Assembly: GCF_051781005.1 (NCBI RefSeq) | Contig: NZ_JBPWOA010000057.1 | Coordinates: forward strand, 115,649 to 179,648 | Direction: 5' to 3' | DNA length: 64,000 nucleotides | Source: Anabaena sp051781005 | GTDB lineage: Bacteria; Cyanobacteriota; Cyanobacteriia; Cyanobacteriales; Nostocaceae | Part shown: positions 26,444 through 35,320 of the stretch, in pieces | Layout: each line of letters opens with the position of its first letter | Position numbering within the stretch: position 1 is the first letter of the stretch | The notes under the pieces: model-generated | What the model was told of the DNA's origin: nothing | The model's input: the letters and a program-made list of their open reading frames with translations, nothing else | Databases searched by the model: none | Made by a program: the position numbers and the translations under genes

Positions 26444-26813
26444 AATTCACTGTAATTTCAATTCGTTGATTGTGTGCAATGTATTATCGTAGGTGATAGA
26501 ATGAAAGTTTTATCAGAACCTAATACTTTCCGAAGGGATGCACTTGATGTTTTAATCACCTTGTCGATGACTATATTTACTAGATTCAGTCTGTAAATTC
26601 ACAAATTTTAAGTAATGCGACAGAATGAGTTACACAACTGATTTCTCTGTTAAGAGTTCCCTCTCTGAACGAATGAATTTAATTTTATCCGACTACTTAC
26701 TAAAAGTTTTTACGAAATGAGATTTATTCAATTTCAGGATTTTCTTGTTCAAATTCAGGAAAAATAACCTGTATTGTTGGCAATACATGGTTATTTTGAG
26801 TTATGATTATGCC

Positions 26814-26947
26814 CAGGGCTATTTCATTCTATATTTAACCAACGAATTTAGGTATTTTCAGCTATCGTGAGATAGAATCCCTGAAGCCCAAAATGACGCA
26901 TTCTCGTAAATACATAAAATGTCAGATTTTAGAATGAAATAGCCCTG
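26814..26947. repeat. MITE, 134 bp, 18-bp perfect inverted ends and 10-bp target duplication
   Basis: CAGGGCTATTTCATTCTA (26814-26831) recurs inverted at 26930-26947. The flanks TGATTATGCC at 26804-26813 and 26948-26957 are identical, a 10-bp target duplication. The length equals that I remember for the cyanobacterial MITE Nezha, but I cannot confirm identity. It lies just after the gene ending at 26974. The rest of the gap 26388-26803 shows no gene. Confidence 0.88.
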
Positions 26948-26973
26948 TGATTATGCCAATTGCTAAGAATCAA

Positions 26974-27597
26974 TTAATCATCCTCATCTAAATCGTCATC
27001 TTCATCCAAGTCTTCATCGAGTTCGTCATCATCATCCTCATCTAAATCTTCGTCCAAGTCCTCGTCAAGTTCGTCATCCAAATCATCAAGTTCTTCCTCT
27101 TCTTGTTCTTGGAAAGAATTGCGACGTTCTAGTGATGCACGGTTGAATTCAACCAAATCAGCTATTGCTTGTTCTGGGTCGGTGCTGATTGTGTCGTACA
27201 GCATACTCATGAAGATGGCAACTACTTCTGGTGCATATTGGAGTGTATCTGGTTGTCCAAATAATTTAGGAAATAATTTGGTGTTCCATTTCTGCCAATC
27301 AAATTTTTTATTACCACCTTTCTTTTTGACTTGAGCGGCAATATCAAGTCCGAGTTTTTCACGGGCTGCATGACCGACTTTAGTAGAAATTCTGGAGTCC
27401 CGTAGCTGTAATTTAATCCCATATTCTTTGAAGATTAAATTTCGCAATTCCTTCAATAAGGCTGATGCTTCCTGTTGTGGTGAAGCCTTTACTGCTTTTG
27501 ATTTAGTTGCGGAAGCTGTATTATTTGCTTTCGCTGATGTTTTACTGTTAGCTGTGTTGCGAGTATTGCCGTTAGTATGAGTTTTGGCGATTGCCAT
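26974..27597 (-). CDS. Hypothetical protein with basic N-terminus and long Asp/Glu tail
   Basis: 207 residues. Residues 1-45 are Thr/Asn/Lys/Ala-rich and probably disordered. A folded middle (LLKELRNLIFKEYGIKLQLRDSRISTKVGHAAREKLGLDIAAQVKK, then FDWQKWNTKLFPKLFG) shares the FDWxxxN signature with the paralogues at 25385 and 25961, suggesting one wider family. The last 45 residues are almost only D, E and L, in repeats like DEDLDEDLDEDD. Such tails often imitate DNA or recruit DNA-processing proteins. A strong AAAGGAGG ribosome site precedes the ATG. Function unknown. Confidence 0.65.
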   Translation of the reverse strand: MAIAKTHTNGNTRNTANSKTSAKANNTASATKSKAVKASPQQEASALLKELRNLIFKEYGIKLQLRDSRISTKVGHAAREKLGLDIAAQVKKKGGNKKFDWQKWNTKLFPKLFGQPDTLQYAPEVVAIFMSMLYDTISTDPEQAIADLVEFNRASLERRNSFQEQEEEELDDLDDELDEDLDEDLDEDDDDELDEDLDEDDDLDEDD

Positions 27598-27617
27598 TTA
27601 ACTTTCCTCCTTTAAGA

Positions 27618-27652
27618 AGGTGAATTTTTCACCTCCTTGCCGCAATCGCGGC
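27618..27652 (-). promoter_or_regulatory. Two leader hairpins before the 26974 gene
   Basis: AGGTGAA (27618-27624)/TTCACCT (27628-27634) and GCCGC/GCGGC (27639-27652) form adjacent stems in the minus-strand leader. The first overlaps an extra AAGGAGG sequence, so folding could mask a ribosome site. The remaining gap to 28007 holds no gene I can support; it should contain two divergent promoters. Confidence 0.35.
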
Positions 27653-28007
27653 TTTCATTTCCATTTACTTCCAATTTCCTGATTGAGGTTTCAAATCTAT
27701 CTTGGCTCTGATACTATTTACACTTGCAAATATCCAAATAAACAAGCAGATTATTCTGGTGATATAGCAATCCGATTTGAGTTATCATAGCTGGCGAGGC
27801 GTAGCCATACTGAATCATAAAACAGTCAACATAAGGCATTCACATTTTATTTAGGATTACGATAAATTATGCTTATTCATACTCAATAAAGCCGTAAAAA
27901 AGTAAAAAGTTAAACAGAAGCAACAAGAGCGAAGACTGACGAATGTATTTGCTCCCATCTCCTCTTTGCTTCCCTATAAAATCGAGCATTTTGAGGATAA
28001 TTATGAT

Positions 28008-29378
28008 ATGAATACTATGCTAACCGAATTTACCCTCGCCAATTTTAAAAGTTACAGTACAAGCGCAACTCTGAACAGTTCGACAGACTCGCTATCCCAC
28101 CTGTCGAAGAGCCGATTGCCTCTAGGATCTCTGACTGTCCTAATAGGAGCTAATGCCGCAGGTAAAAGTAACGCCCTGGAAGGTTTGCGGTTTCTGTCAT
28201 GGCTGGCACAAGGGCAAAAACTCTCTAGTATTCAATATGCAGTGAATAGCGCCGAGCGAGTTGTACGTGGTCGAGTCAATGATTTATGCCATCGAGGAGA
28301 ATCAAGTTTTACTATCGGTTGCCGTTTAGACTCAACAGAGTGGAACGAACTCAATATAACTCTGAATGTGCGTGATGGAGAACTGCATATCAGTAGCGAA
28401 CGAATTGTTGACTCGACAAATTCAGTCCCGCTATATGAGCTAAATCAGCCTTCTGAAGGGATAAATACTGATGTTAGTGTCGCGTATAACAATTTTACCA
28501 AAGGAAAGAACAAGCCACGAATAACGTGCAGTGATCAAATGGCTATCTTTGTGCAATTAGACAGCCCTGCCCGTTTTGATGCCAAATATGAAAATTCCCA
28601 AAAGATAATTCCGGAGACAGTCCGCGAATATCAACGAGTCTTACAGAATATCCTGTTTCTAGATCCCGTTCCCGCCAAAATGCGCGAGTACAGCTTCAAA
28701 TCTGATAAGCGATTACAAGAAGATGGTACTAATCTGTCCAGCGTTCTTTATCGCTTGTGGGAGAATCAACCGGAAAATCAACAAGCAATTCTCAACTTTA
28801 TTCAGAGTTTACCAGAACAGGCTATAGATGGGCTAGATTTCCTTGTTGGTCCACGGGATGAAGTCATGGTGCGACTAGCCGAAACTTTTGGTAATACCCG
28901 CCGCTATTGTGAAGCCGCATTGTTATCAGATGGCACATTGCGGGTATTAGCGATCGCATCTGCTATGCTATCGGCAACCGAAGGAAGTTTGGTAGTTATT
29001 GAAGAAATTGACAACGGCGTTCATCCCAACCGTGCCAAGCATCTACTGTCTAGCATCCGAGATATTGCCGAGCGGCGTAAATTACGAGTGCTGCTTTCCA
29101 CACACAACCCAGCCTTAATGGATGCTTTACCCGATGCGGCTTTAGGCGATGTAGTCTTTTGTTTCCGAGATCCAGAAGAAGGGAATCAAGGAAATAGTCG
29201 CCTGATCAGGCTTGGGGATATGTACGATTTCCCCAGTCTCATATCGCAAGGACCATTGGGACAACTGGTAACTGCTGGGGTAGTGGATAGGTTCGTTAAG
29301 TCACCCCATACACCTGAAGATAGAAAACAGCAGGCTCTGGCATGGCTGTCTCGTTTGCAGGAGTACGACAATGAGTAG
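28008..29378 (+). CDS. AAA15/AAA21-type ABC ATPase of a two-gene ATPase-PIN system
   Basis: About 456 residues from ATG 28008 (an in-frame ATG at 27966 adds 14 poorly fitting residues). The N-terminus EFTLANFKSYSTSATL and Walker A IGANAAGKSNALEG (residues 47-54 core) are RecF/OLD-like. The C-terminal lobe has an ABC signature variant (LLSDGTLRVLAIASAML), Walker B LVVIEEIDNGVHP and the switch histidine LLSTHNP. No Toprim is fused. It overlaps the following PIN gene by eight bases, so both are co-translated. ATPases of this class act as sensors in PARIS, Septu and similar defence systems, paired with a nuclease effector. That role is inferred here. Confidence 0.8.
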   Translation: MNTMLTEFTLANFKSYSTSATLNSSTDSLSHLSKSRLPLGSLTVLIGANAAGKSNALEGLRFLSWLAQGQKLSSIQYAVNSAERVVRGRVNDLCHRGESSFTIGCRLDSTEWNELNITLNVRDGELHISSERIVDSTNSVPLYELNQPSEGINTDVSVAYNNFTKGKNKPRITCSDQMAIFVQLDSPARFDAKYENSQKIIPETVREYQRVLQNILFLDPVPAKMREYSFKSDKRLQEDGTNLSSVLYRLWENQPENQQAILNFIQSLPEQAIDGLDFLVGPRDEVMVRLAETFGNTRRYCEAALLSDGTLRVLAIASAMLSATEGSLVVIEEIDNGVHPNRAKHLLSSIRDIAERRKLRVLLSTHNPALMDALPDAALGDVVFCFRDPEEGNQGNSRLIRLGDMYDFPSLISQGPLGQLVTAGVVDRFVKSPHTPEDRKQQALAWLSRLQEYDNE

Positions 29379-29853
29379 TATTTGCCTGATTGATACCAGC
29401 ATATTCCTGGAAATACTCAACGTTCCTAACTATAATCAACATAGAGCATCAGTTCTCGAAGATTTTCAGACCTATGCTCAATCGGGCTGTACTTTTTTGT
29501 TGCCTATGGCGACCATTCTCGAAACAGGCAACCATATTGCCCAAAACGGCGACGGCACAATGCGAAGGACAACAGCCCTACGTTTTGTTAAAGAAGTTAA
29601 AGAAGCATTTACAGGCGTAGCTCCCTGGCGAACTACTACATTTCCAAACACAACAGAAATAATGTTGTGGATTGATCAGTTTCCTGATCTGGCTGGTAAA
29701 AACAAAGCCCCTGATAAACAAGAAGGAACAAGCTTCGGGGATCTCAGCATTATTGAAGAATTTAATAAATCGTGTAAACTTTTCCCCATGAGTGAAGTGT
29801 TTATTTGGTCGCTAGACAGGGATTTACAGAGCTATCATCAAAAGCCAAAATGA
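29371..29853 (+). CDS. PIN-domain-like nuclease partner
   Basis: 160 residues. CLIDTSIFLEIL gives the first PIN aspartate (D8), TILETGNHIAQ the second acid, FGDLSIIEEF the third and FIWSLDRDLQSYH the last, in PIN order and spacing. The protein should be a metal-dependent ribonuclease. It overlaps the upstream ABC ATPase by eight bases, and no separate antitoxin lies beside it, so the ATPase may hold it inactive. It ends one base before the convergent TumE gene. Confidence 0.75.
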   Translation: MSSICLIDTSIFLEILNVPNYNQHRASVLEDFQTYAQSGCTFLLPMATILETGNHIAQNGDGTMRRTTALRFVKEVKEAFTGVAPWRTTTFPNTTEIMLWIDQFPDLAGKNKAPDKQEGTSFGDLSIIEEFNKSCKLFPMSEVFIWSLDRDLQSYHQKPK

Positions 29854-30237
29854 CTATATGAGCCACCCCATCACTTCTTGTAAAACATCAGCTAGATGTG
29901 GCTTTTGGCAAGCAATTACGTTGTTAAAAAGATGTTTATGGTGGGGGAAACTAGGCAAGTTGGGAAAGTGTGGTGTACTGTCATAACGAAAAATCAGACT
30001 ATTTTGCTCATCTTGAAAGTGATAGCGGTAATCAATATATTTAATCTGATTATCTACAACAACAAAGGCTTCACTGACTGCTAGTAAATATCTAATCGCA
30101 AAACGTATCCTAATGCGGAGATTAGCCCGCTCTGTCGTTAAAATGACTGCACTATATTCCTCAATGTATGCATTAGAGCAATTGAGTAAAAGTTGCTCAG
30201 TTTCATCTAAATACGTTTGGATAAGTTTACGCGACAT
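29854..30237 (-). CDS. TumE-like toxin (DUF6516)
   Basis: 127 residues. YIDYRYHFQDEQNSLIFRYDSTPHFPNLPSFPHHKHLF is the core of the TumE/DUF6516 toxin family: an RYD strand, a PHFP turn and the HHKH histidine cluster. It is followed by a helix ending VLQEVMGWLI. Its start overlaps the end of the antitoxin gene by 11 bp. TumE proteins are thought to act as RNases; the specificity is not visible here. Confidence 0.8.
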   Translation of the reverse strand: MSRKLIQTYLDETEQLLLNCSNAYIEEYSAVILTTERANLRIRIRFAIRYLLAVSEAFVVVDNQIKYIDYRYHFQDEQNSLIFRYDSTPHFPNLPSFPHHKHLFNNVIACQKPHLADVLQEVMGWLI

Positions 30238-30457
30238 CTTGGAGTTTGCTGGTTATTTCTTGGTGTAAAGCTAGATAATGCTGATAATTTCCTGCCCATT
30301 CGACAAACACTTCATCATCAGAAGTTTCTCCTTGGCTATATTTGGCAAAAAAATCTTCTGAACTCATTTGGAACTTGATTTCATAAACATTTAACTGTTT
30401 GGTAAGGGCAATCAACGCATCTAGTGGAGATGTATATTCGATAACTTGTTTACGCAT
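30227..30457 (-). CDS. TumA-like antitoxin
   Basis: 76 residues. SSEDFFAKYSQGETSDDEVFVEWAGNYQHYLAL matches the EDFxxxYxxGExxDxxxxxEWxGxY pattern of TumA-type antitoxins (short helical proteins). It precedes and overlaps the TumE gene, antitoxin first. Promoter presumably lies in 30458-30655, shared with the divergent AAA+ gene. Confidence 0.75.
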   Translation of the reverse strand: MRKQVIEYTSPLDALIALTKQLNVYEIKFQMSSEDFFAKYSQGETSDDEVFVEWAGNYQHYLALHQEITSKLQDVA

Positions 30458-30655
30458 TTATTTATCTGTTTAATTTGATTAACTTAATCATATAGCAATC
30501 CTAATCAGATAGACTTTGTGAATATGATTATTGACTACCCTACGTTGCGTTGAAGATATCGCTATTGCTCAAATAAAAAACATAGTCTGCTGGATACTGA
30601 TAATTGTCCATAAGGCTAAGGCATCAGTAATCAATTTACTCTATAAGGAGGAAGT

Positions 30656-30676
30656 ATGTTGTTCAAACAAGATTAA
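30656..30676 (+). promoter_or_regulatory. Six-codon leader ORF coupled to the AAA+ gene
   Basis: The strong ribosome site AAGGAGG (30645-30651) is placed for ATG 30656, which opens MLFKQD and stops at TAA 30674-30676. That stop overlaps the ATG of the AAA+ gene by one base (TAATG). The main start has no ribosome site of its own, so it is probably reached by reinitiation. Confidence 0.55.
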
Positions 30677-32262
30677 TGAAGTTGACAGATTGGACTGCCT
30701 TAGCTAACCAAAATACGGCAATTGTGGCTGTGGAATATCATACCCCTGACAGAATGCAGATTTTACAGCAGTTTTACCATTGGGGTGAGGAACGGTCTTT
30801 GTCAGTTTTTCTCTGGAATCCCGGTTACTGCGAACTACAGCAATTAATTCAGCATCAAGGTCAGTACATTTTCCAGTCAACAGATAGGGGTAACAATGAG
30901 GATATTCTTCAGTATCTTTTGTCAGACTATCAACCAGGTATTTATTTGTTAGAGGGGATGCTCACCGAAGATAATGGTAGCCAAATTAATCAAAAACTGA
31001 GTTATCAATTATTGAATGCTTATCATCAAGCTTTGTGGAGTCAGCAAGATAATTATTGGGTGTTACTAGAAACTTACGTTCAGCTACCTCTAGAATTACA
31101 GCCTTTTATTCCGGTGTTGTCTAATCCACTGCCAAATCAAGAGCAGGTGCAATTGATTGTACAGCAGTTTTTTGATAATTGTTTGCATTCGGCTTTAGGT
31201 AATGGCTATCCTTGCTCAAACACAGTTTCAACAAACCAAGCATTGCAATTGCTAATTCGTGCCTGTCAAGGTTTACCCAGGGGTGAGATAAATAGGCTAC
31301 TGAAACAATGTTTAGGTTTTGCTTTGCAGCTTGAGGATATCGCCCAATTAGTTCTTGAGCATAAAATTAACAAATTCAAGGGACGGGGTTTAGAGTACAT
31401 TGCCCAACCGGATATCCCTTCATCTGCGGGGTTAGATTTATTGGCAACAAGGTTGGAGACTATTACTTATTTACTACAACCAGAAGCACAAACATATAAT
31501 TTGCAGTTTCCTACAGGAATGTTGTTATGGGGACCACCGGGTACTGGTAAAAGTTTATCTGCCAAGTTAGCAGCTAAGAAAATGGGCTTGCCACTGTTAG
31601 CTGCTAATTGGGGTGTACTATTGGGTAGCACTCATCCTGACCGAGCTTTAAAGGAATTTATTGCTTTGGTAACATCCCTTGCTCCCTGCGTTCTCTACTG
31701 GGATGATTTTGATAAAGGTTTTGCAGGTTGGGACTCGAATGCAGATGGAGGTATAGCCCGGCGTTTGTCTGCGGCGTTGTTAACGTGGATGCAGGAGCAT
31801 CAAGAGCCTGTTTATACCATTGCTACTATCAACCGTCTAGAAATGCTACCTGCGGAATTAGTACGTCGTTTTGATGATATCTTTTTTGTGGATTTACCCC
31901 ATGAGGGGGCAAGATACGAAGTTTTCAATTTGCATTTAGCTAAGTATTTTCCAGCTTTTCCAGGTGATAATTCACCTTGGAGTGATGAGCAATGGCGCAG
32001 GTTATTGACTGAGTATAGGATTTGTACTCCAGCCGAAATTGGTAATGCTGTGCGTCGTTGTGCTGAGAACGCTTTTGCTCAAGGTAGAGCAGGGCGAATT
32101 GAGTTTGAGGATTTGTTGAAACAGCGATCGCTCTTTACTCCAGCTATGGAGCGAGAATCAGAACAGATGCAAGCTATTCGCAATCAGGCTATTTATGCTC
32201 AACCTGTGTCGAGTCAGGATGTTTCACCGTTTGCTTATCAACATCGGGAGTTATTTGAATAA
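30676..32262 (+). CDS. AAA+ ATPase, Ycf46-like
   Basis: 528 residues. The N-terminal 250 (tryptophan/glutamine-rich, LLEGMLTEDNGSQINQKLSYQLLNAYHQALW) match the pre-AAA part of cyanobacterial Ycf46. The AAA+ module has Walker A GPPGTGKS near 284-291, Walker B VLYWDDFDKG near 340, sensor ATINRLEMLPAELVRRFDDIFFVDLP with arginine finger, and a lid (CTPAEIGNAVRRCAENAF). Ycf46 is linked to carbon/stress acclimation in cyanobacteria, but its substrate is unknown. Translation appears coupled to a six-codon leader ORF. It is divergent from the TumA/TumE pair. A chromosomal paralogue is expected, so this plasmid copy may be specialised. Confidence 0.82.
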   Translation: MKLTDWTALANQNTAIVAVEYHTPDRMQILQQFYHWGEERSLSVFLWNPGYCELQQLIQHQGQYIFQSTDRGNNEDILQYLLSDYQPGIYLLEGMLTEDNGSQINQKLSYQLLNAYHQALWSQQDNYWVLLETYVQLPLELQPFIPVLSNPLPNQEQVQLIVQQFFDNCLHSALGNGYPCSNTVSTNQALQLLIRACQGLPRGEINRLLKQCLGFALQLEDIAQLVLEHKINKFKGRGLEYIAQPDIPSSAGLDLLATRLETITYLLQPEAQTYNLQFPTGMLLWGPPGTGKSLSAKLAAKKMGLPLLAANWGVLLGSTHPDRALKEFIALVTSLAPCVLYWDDFDKGFAGWDSNADGGIARRLSAALLTWMQEHQEPVYTIATINRLEMLPAELVRRFDDIFFVDLPHEGARYEVFNLHLAKYFPAFPGDNSPWSDEQWRRLLTEYRICTPAEIGNAVRRCAENAFAQGRAGRIEFEDLLKQRSLFTPAMERESEQMQAIRNQAIYAQPVSSQDVSPFAYQHRELFE

Positions 32263-32434
32263 GCTGGTATTATCCTCAATAATTTAGCTAATATATAATT
32301 AGCATTTGATTTATGAAATTATCTGTGTAGAGAGTGAATACGGAAAATGTACTGAGGTTTTCAGTAATTAAATATGATTCCTATATATGATTTTAAATTT
32401 TTATAAAATATGGCAGTAATGCGACTAACAATCA

Positions 32435-33286
32435 ATGATTGAAACAATTATTGTCTTTGTCATTATTGGGTTAATCATCACGTTAATTTTAGTTAATCCC
32501 CTTTTCATTAAAAGGAGAAGAAACAGTCTCAAACGTCGCCCTTTTCCTCCACTTTGGAATGCCGTTATTGAGAATAATCTTCCTATATATCTCTATCTAT
32601 CATCAGATGAAAGAAGGCGACTTCAAGGACATATTCAAGTATTTTTAACCGAAAAGCAATTTATTGGCTGTAGAGGTTTACAAGTGACAGAAGAAATGAA
32701 ACTGATTATTGCCGCTGTTGCCTGTTTACTTCTACTTAATGAACGAGGAGAATACTTCCCAAAATTGCGTTCAATTCTAATTTATCCCAGTGCGTATGTT
32801 GTCAAGGAAACAACTGCTATTGATAATTATGTTGTTGAGGAAAAGCGTGTAGCCAGACTAGGGGAATCATGGACAAAAGACCAGTTAATATTGTCTTGGG
32901 AACAGATAAAACAGGATACTTTTAATTGGCAAGATGGGCATAATGTTATCCTCCATGAATTTGCCCATCAGTTAGATCAAGAAGATGGAAAAGCTGAAGG
33001 TGTACCGATTTTACAACGCAATTCTGACTATCCGATTTGGGCTAAAGTGATGAGCGAAGCATATCAACAACTTTGTAACGATGTTCTCCAAGGAGTCAAT
33101 AATGTCATAGATAGTTATGGTGCAACAAATCCCGCAGAATTTTTTGCTGTAGCGACTGAGACTTTCTTTGAAAAACCACACCAATTGTTATCTCATTATC
33201 CGGCAGTTTATCAGCAACTACAACGTTACTATCATCTAGATCCTGTGCAGTGGAATTATCCTTCTCCTGTCAATTTTGGCAAATAA
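32435..33286 (+). CDS. mtfA: MtfA-type M90 zinc peptidase
   Basis: 283 residues. One membrane segment (IETIIVFVIIGLIITLILVNPLF) anchors the N-terminus, then come the MtfA landmarks: LSSDERRRLQGHIQVFLTEKQFIGC, an IYPSAYVV strand, SWEQIKQD, the zinc motif HEFAHQLD near 174-181 and AEFFAVATETFFEKP with the downstream acid. MtfA is a metallopeptidase that in enterobacteria also binds the glucose regulator Mlc; that partner is not expected here. It lies 170 bp after the Ycf46-like gene. Most relatives are soluble, so the membrane anchor is typical of cyanobacterial forms only. Confidence 0.85.
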   Translation: MIETIIVFVIIGLIITLILVNPLFIKRRRNSLKRRPFPPLWNAVIENNLPIYLYLSSDERRRLQGHIQVFLTEKQFIGCRGLQVTEEMKLIIAAVACLLLLNERGEYFPKLRSILIYPSAYVVKETTAIDNYVVEEKRVARLGESWTKDQLILSWEQIKQDTFNWQDGHNVILHEFAHQLDQEDGKAEGVPILQRNSDYPIWAKVMSEAYQQLCNDVLQGVNNVIDSYGATNPAEFFAVATETFFEKPHQLLSHYPAVYQQLQRYYHLDPVQWNYPSPVNFGK

Positions 33287-33437
33287 GAAAGCGATACAAG
33301 AATTGAGGATTGAGCAAAAGACGTGGTAGCAAGCACTGGTTTTTTAATACCTCTTTTGTCACCCCATCAGATAAAATCGCTCTCCCAATTCGCCTAACTA
33401 CCCCCTTTTTGATGTCTTCACAAGAACAATCATTCTG

Positions 33438-34001
33438 TCAGCTTTGAATATCCCGACAGAGTTGTTGCGGTAATTGTTTAATTATTCGCTGAAATGGAGC
33501 AAAATCTCGCAATCCGTGGGAAAGAATCAATGCGCCTTGAATGGCGATCATGGCATCTTCTCCGCGTTCCTTTGCTAAAGTTTCATCCAATCCTGCGGTG
33601 ATAAGGACTTTAGAGATCGCCTCAATCCATTGAGAAAATGCCCAACCAATCTGTGAGTGAAAAAGATCATCACTCGATTGTTCCATCACCAAAACTGCCC
33701 ATAGGCAGGAATTTTGCCCCGCATTGAAAAAGCGACTCGTTTCCTCACACATGGACTGAAATTTGTCGATAGGTTTTTCCTGACTATCAAGGATCTGCAA
33801 AATACTCGCCTCTAGCCACTGATTAACCTGAGCCAGAGCAGCAGCAGCCATTTCTGCCTTACCACCTGGGAAGTGATGGTAGAGACTGGCTTTCCCCAGC
33901 CCCGTTGCTTGGGCAATTTTGGAGAGCGTTACACCCTCATAACCATATTGGCGAAACAGTTTGAGCAGAGTTGGCACATAGGTTTGTTTAGACATTGGCA
34001 A
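33438..34001 (-). CDS. TetR/AcrR family regulator
   Basis: 187 residues from TTG 34001; ATG 33995 (MSKQTYV) is the likelier start. The N-terminal HTH, LFRQYGYEGVTLSKIAQATGLGKASLYHHFPGGKAEM, is textbook TetR, and the C-terminal ligand domain has a LmrA/YxaF-like TetR_C pattern (CLWAVLVMEQ). Two copies of an operator-like sequence lie upstream (34033-34074), so it should repress itself and genes to the right, such as the GST and flavin-binding protein, which may handle electrophiles that act as its ligand. Confidence 0.92.
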   Translation of the reverse strand: MPMSKQTYVPTLLKLFRQYGYEGVTLSKIAQATGLGKASLYHHFPGGKAEMAAAALAQVNQWLEASILQILDSQEKPIDKFQSMCEETSRFFNAGQNSCLWAVLVMEQSSDDLFHSQIGWAFSQWIEAISKVLITAGLDETLAKERGEDAMIAIQGALILSHGLRDFAPFQRIIKQLPQQLCRDIQS

Positions 34002-34032
34002 AAAAGAGGAATTTATCTATTGACAATTATAT

Positions 34033-34074
34033 CGAACGAACGGTACAGTAATTGCATACCGAACGAACGGTACA
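34033..34074. promoter_or_regulatory. Twin TetR operator-like repeats
   Basis: CGAACGAACGGTACA occurs at 34033-34047 and 34060-34074, 27 bp apart. The second is part of TACCG-AACGAA-CGGTA, with palindromic arms. They lie 32 bp upstream of the tetR start, where autorepression sites are expected. Confidence 0.75.
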
Positions 34075-34103
34075 CTAAATAAGCTTCCCAGAGGTTACAG
34101 ATA

Positions 34104-34330
34104 TGAACCCCACGCCAGGCAACATTCCTCAGATCAAGACAAATAACCGAGTTTGTCAGGATCAGCTTTGGTTCTTATCTTTGCTATTTCCCTTAGAACG
34201 TGAATTATTGTCAGCCGACTGCTTACCCTGGCAAAACCTGGAATATTGGTAATTGCCACGGCGCTTTGGCAGCCACCCAAATCTGGCATGATATTCGCCG
34301 CACAGAAGACACTAGTACCGCTTTCTCGGA
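34104..34330 (+). pseudogene. Possible decayed gene after the TetR operators
   Basis: An ATG at 34104 with an AGAGG ribosome-like site opens 44 codons (NPTPGNIPQIKTNN..) that stop at TAA near 34238. A coding-like frame then continues in another register to about 34350 (GNCHGALAATQIWHDIRRTEDT). This looks like the front of a TetR-regulated gene broken by frameshift and deletion. Family not recognised. The following 34350-34581 has AT-rich filler and palindromic repeats only. Confidence 0.35.
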
Positions 34331-34447
34331 ATTAAAAATTGATAATTAAAAATTAAAAAAGCAGATTACATAGGCTTTATAGGGATTTTTAATGGACGTT
34401 CGGCGAAGCTCAGTCGAGCCGTTGGTTGATTTCCGCCGTTGTGTACT

Positions 34448-34506
34448 AGGCGATAGCGTATCCCTGACGGGAGTGCAAAGCACTCAGCGCTCCGTAGGAA
34501 TCGCCT
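34448..34506. repeat. Dispersed palindromic repeat
   Basis: AGGCGATAGCGTA at the left and TCCGTAGGAATCGCCT at the right form the arms of a 59-bp element. An inner GAGTGC..GCACTC stem is also present. It is related to the 31-bp unit inside the relaxase gene (19391). Confidence 0.6.
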
Positions 34507-34581
34507 CTGGTAAATATTCATCTACCATCTCTAGCAACAATTCCAGCCGTTATTTAATCAATACATACTGAAGGAAAAACA

Positions 34582-35184
34582 ATGATTAAGTTACATGGTC
34601 ACGAAATCTCTGGTAACAGCTACAAAGCCCGTTTAATGTTATCACTGCTAAATCTTGAATATGAATGGGTCAGAGTTGATTTGATGAAGGGTGAACATAA
34701 GTCACCGGAATACCTGGCAATCAATCCTTTTGGACAAGTGCCTTTGTTAGTAGATGGAAAAACAACACTTGCTGATGCACAAGCAATTCTCGTATATCTA
34801 GCACGACAATATGGCGGTGAACAGTGGCTACCTGTGGATGCACTACCAATGGCACAGGTAATTCGTTGGTTGTCAACGGCTGCGGGTGAAGTGCGTCAAG
34901 GTCCAGAAAATGCTCGTCTCTACTATTTATTTGGGGCTGGAACTAACATCAATGTTGAACGGGCAACGCAAAAAGCCGAATTTATTCTCAAGCAACTTGA
35001 GCAGCATTTAAGTACACGCAATTGGTTAGAATTTGAGCATCCTACAATCGCTGATGTTGCTATCTATCCCTATATTGCTCTAGCAAGAGATGGCAAGATT
35101 GAACTTGATGCCTATCCTCATGTTTTGAATTGGATTGAACGGGTTAAACAACTCCCTGGTTATATTCCCATGTTAGGAATCTAG
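34582..35184 (+). CDS. Glutathione S-transferase
   Basis: 200 residues, normal for the family. The thioredoxin-like N-terminal domain has IKLHGHEISGNSYKARLMLSLLNLEYE with S/N residues at the glutathione thiol site, NPFGQVPLLVDG with the cis-proline, and LADAQAILVYLARQYG with the gamma-glutamyl-binding acid/Q. The C-terminal helical domain has the HPTIADVAIYPYIA signature, including the capping aspartate. It conjugates glutathione to electrophiles or reduces peroxides. It lies downstream of a TetR gene and 137 bp before a PNPOx-like gene; GST plus flavin-binding protein is a recurring pair. Confidence 0.93.
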   Translation: MIKLHGHEISGNSYKARLMLSLLNLEYEWVRVDLMKGEHKSPEYLAINPFGQVPLLVDGKTTLADAQAILVYLARQYGGEQWLPVDALPMAQVIRWLSTAAGEVRQGPENARLYYLFGAGTNINVERATQKAEFILKQLEQHLSTRNWLEFEHPTIADVAIYPYIALARDGKIELDAYPHVLNWIERVKQLPGYIPMLGI

Positions 35185-35320
35185 ACAAATGTTAGCCATA
35201 ATCTTGAATATCACAAATCTAGCAAAGGCACATAGCTTATTAGAGTTTGGAAGAGCGATCAGCAAGGTGATCTTATCTGAATTACGGTAGAAGTTTCTTT
35301 AATTTCAGGAGCAAAACACG

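Noticed and set aside
28008..29853. PARIS defence system
   Set aside because: The ATPase is of a similar type, but the second gene is PIN-like, not the DUF4435/Toprim AriB.
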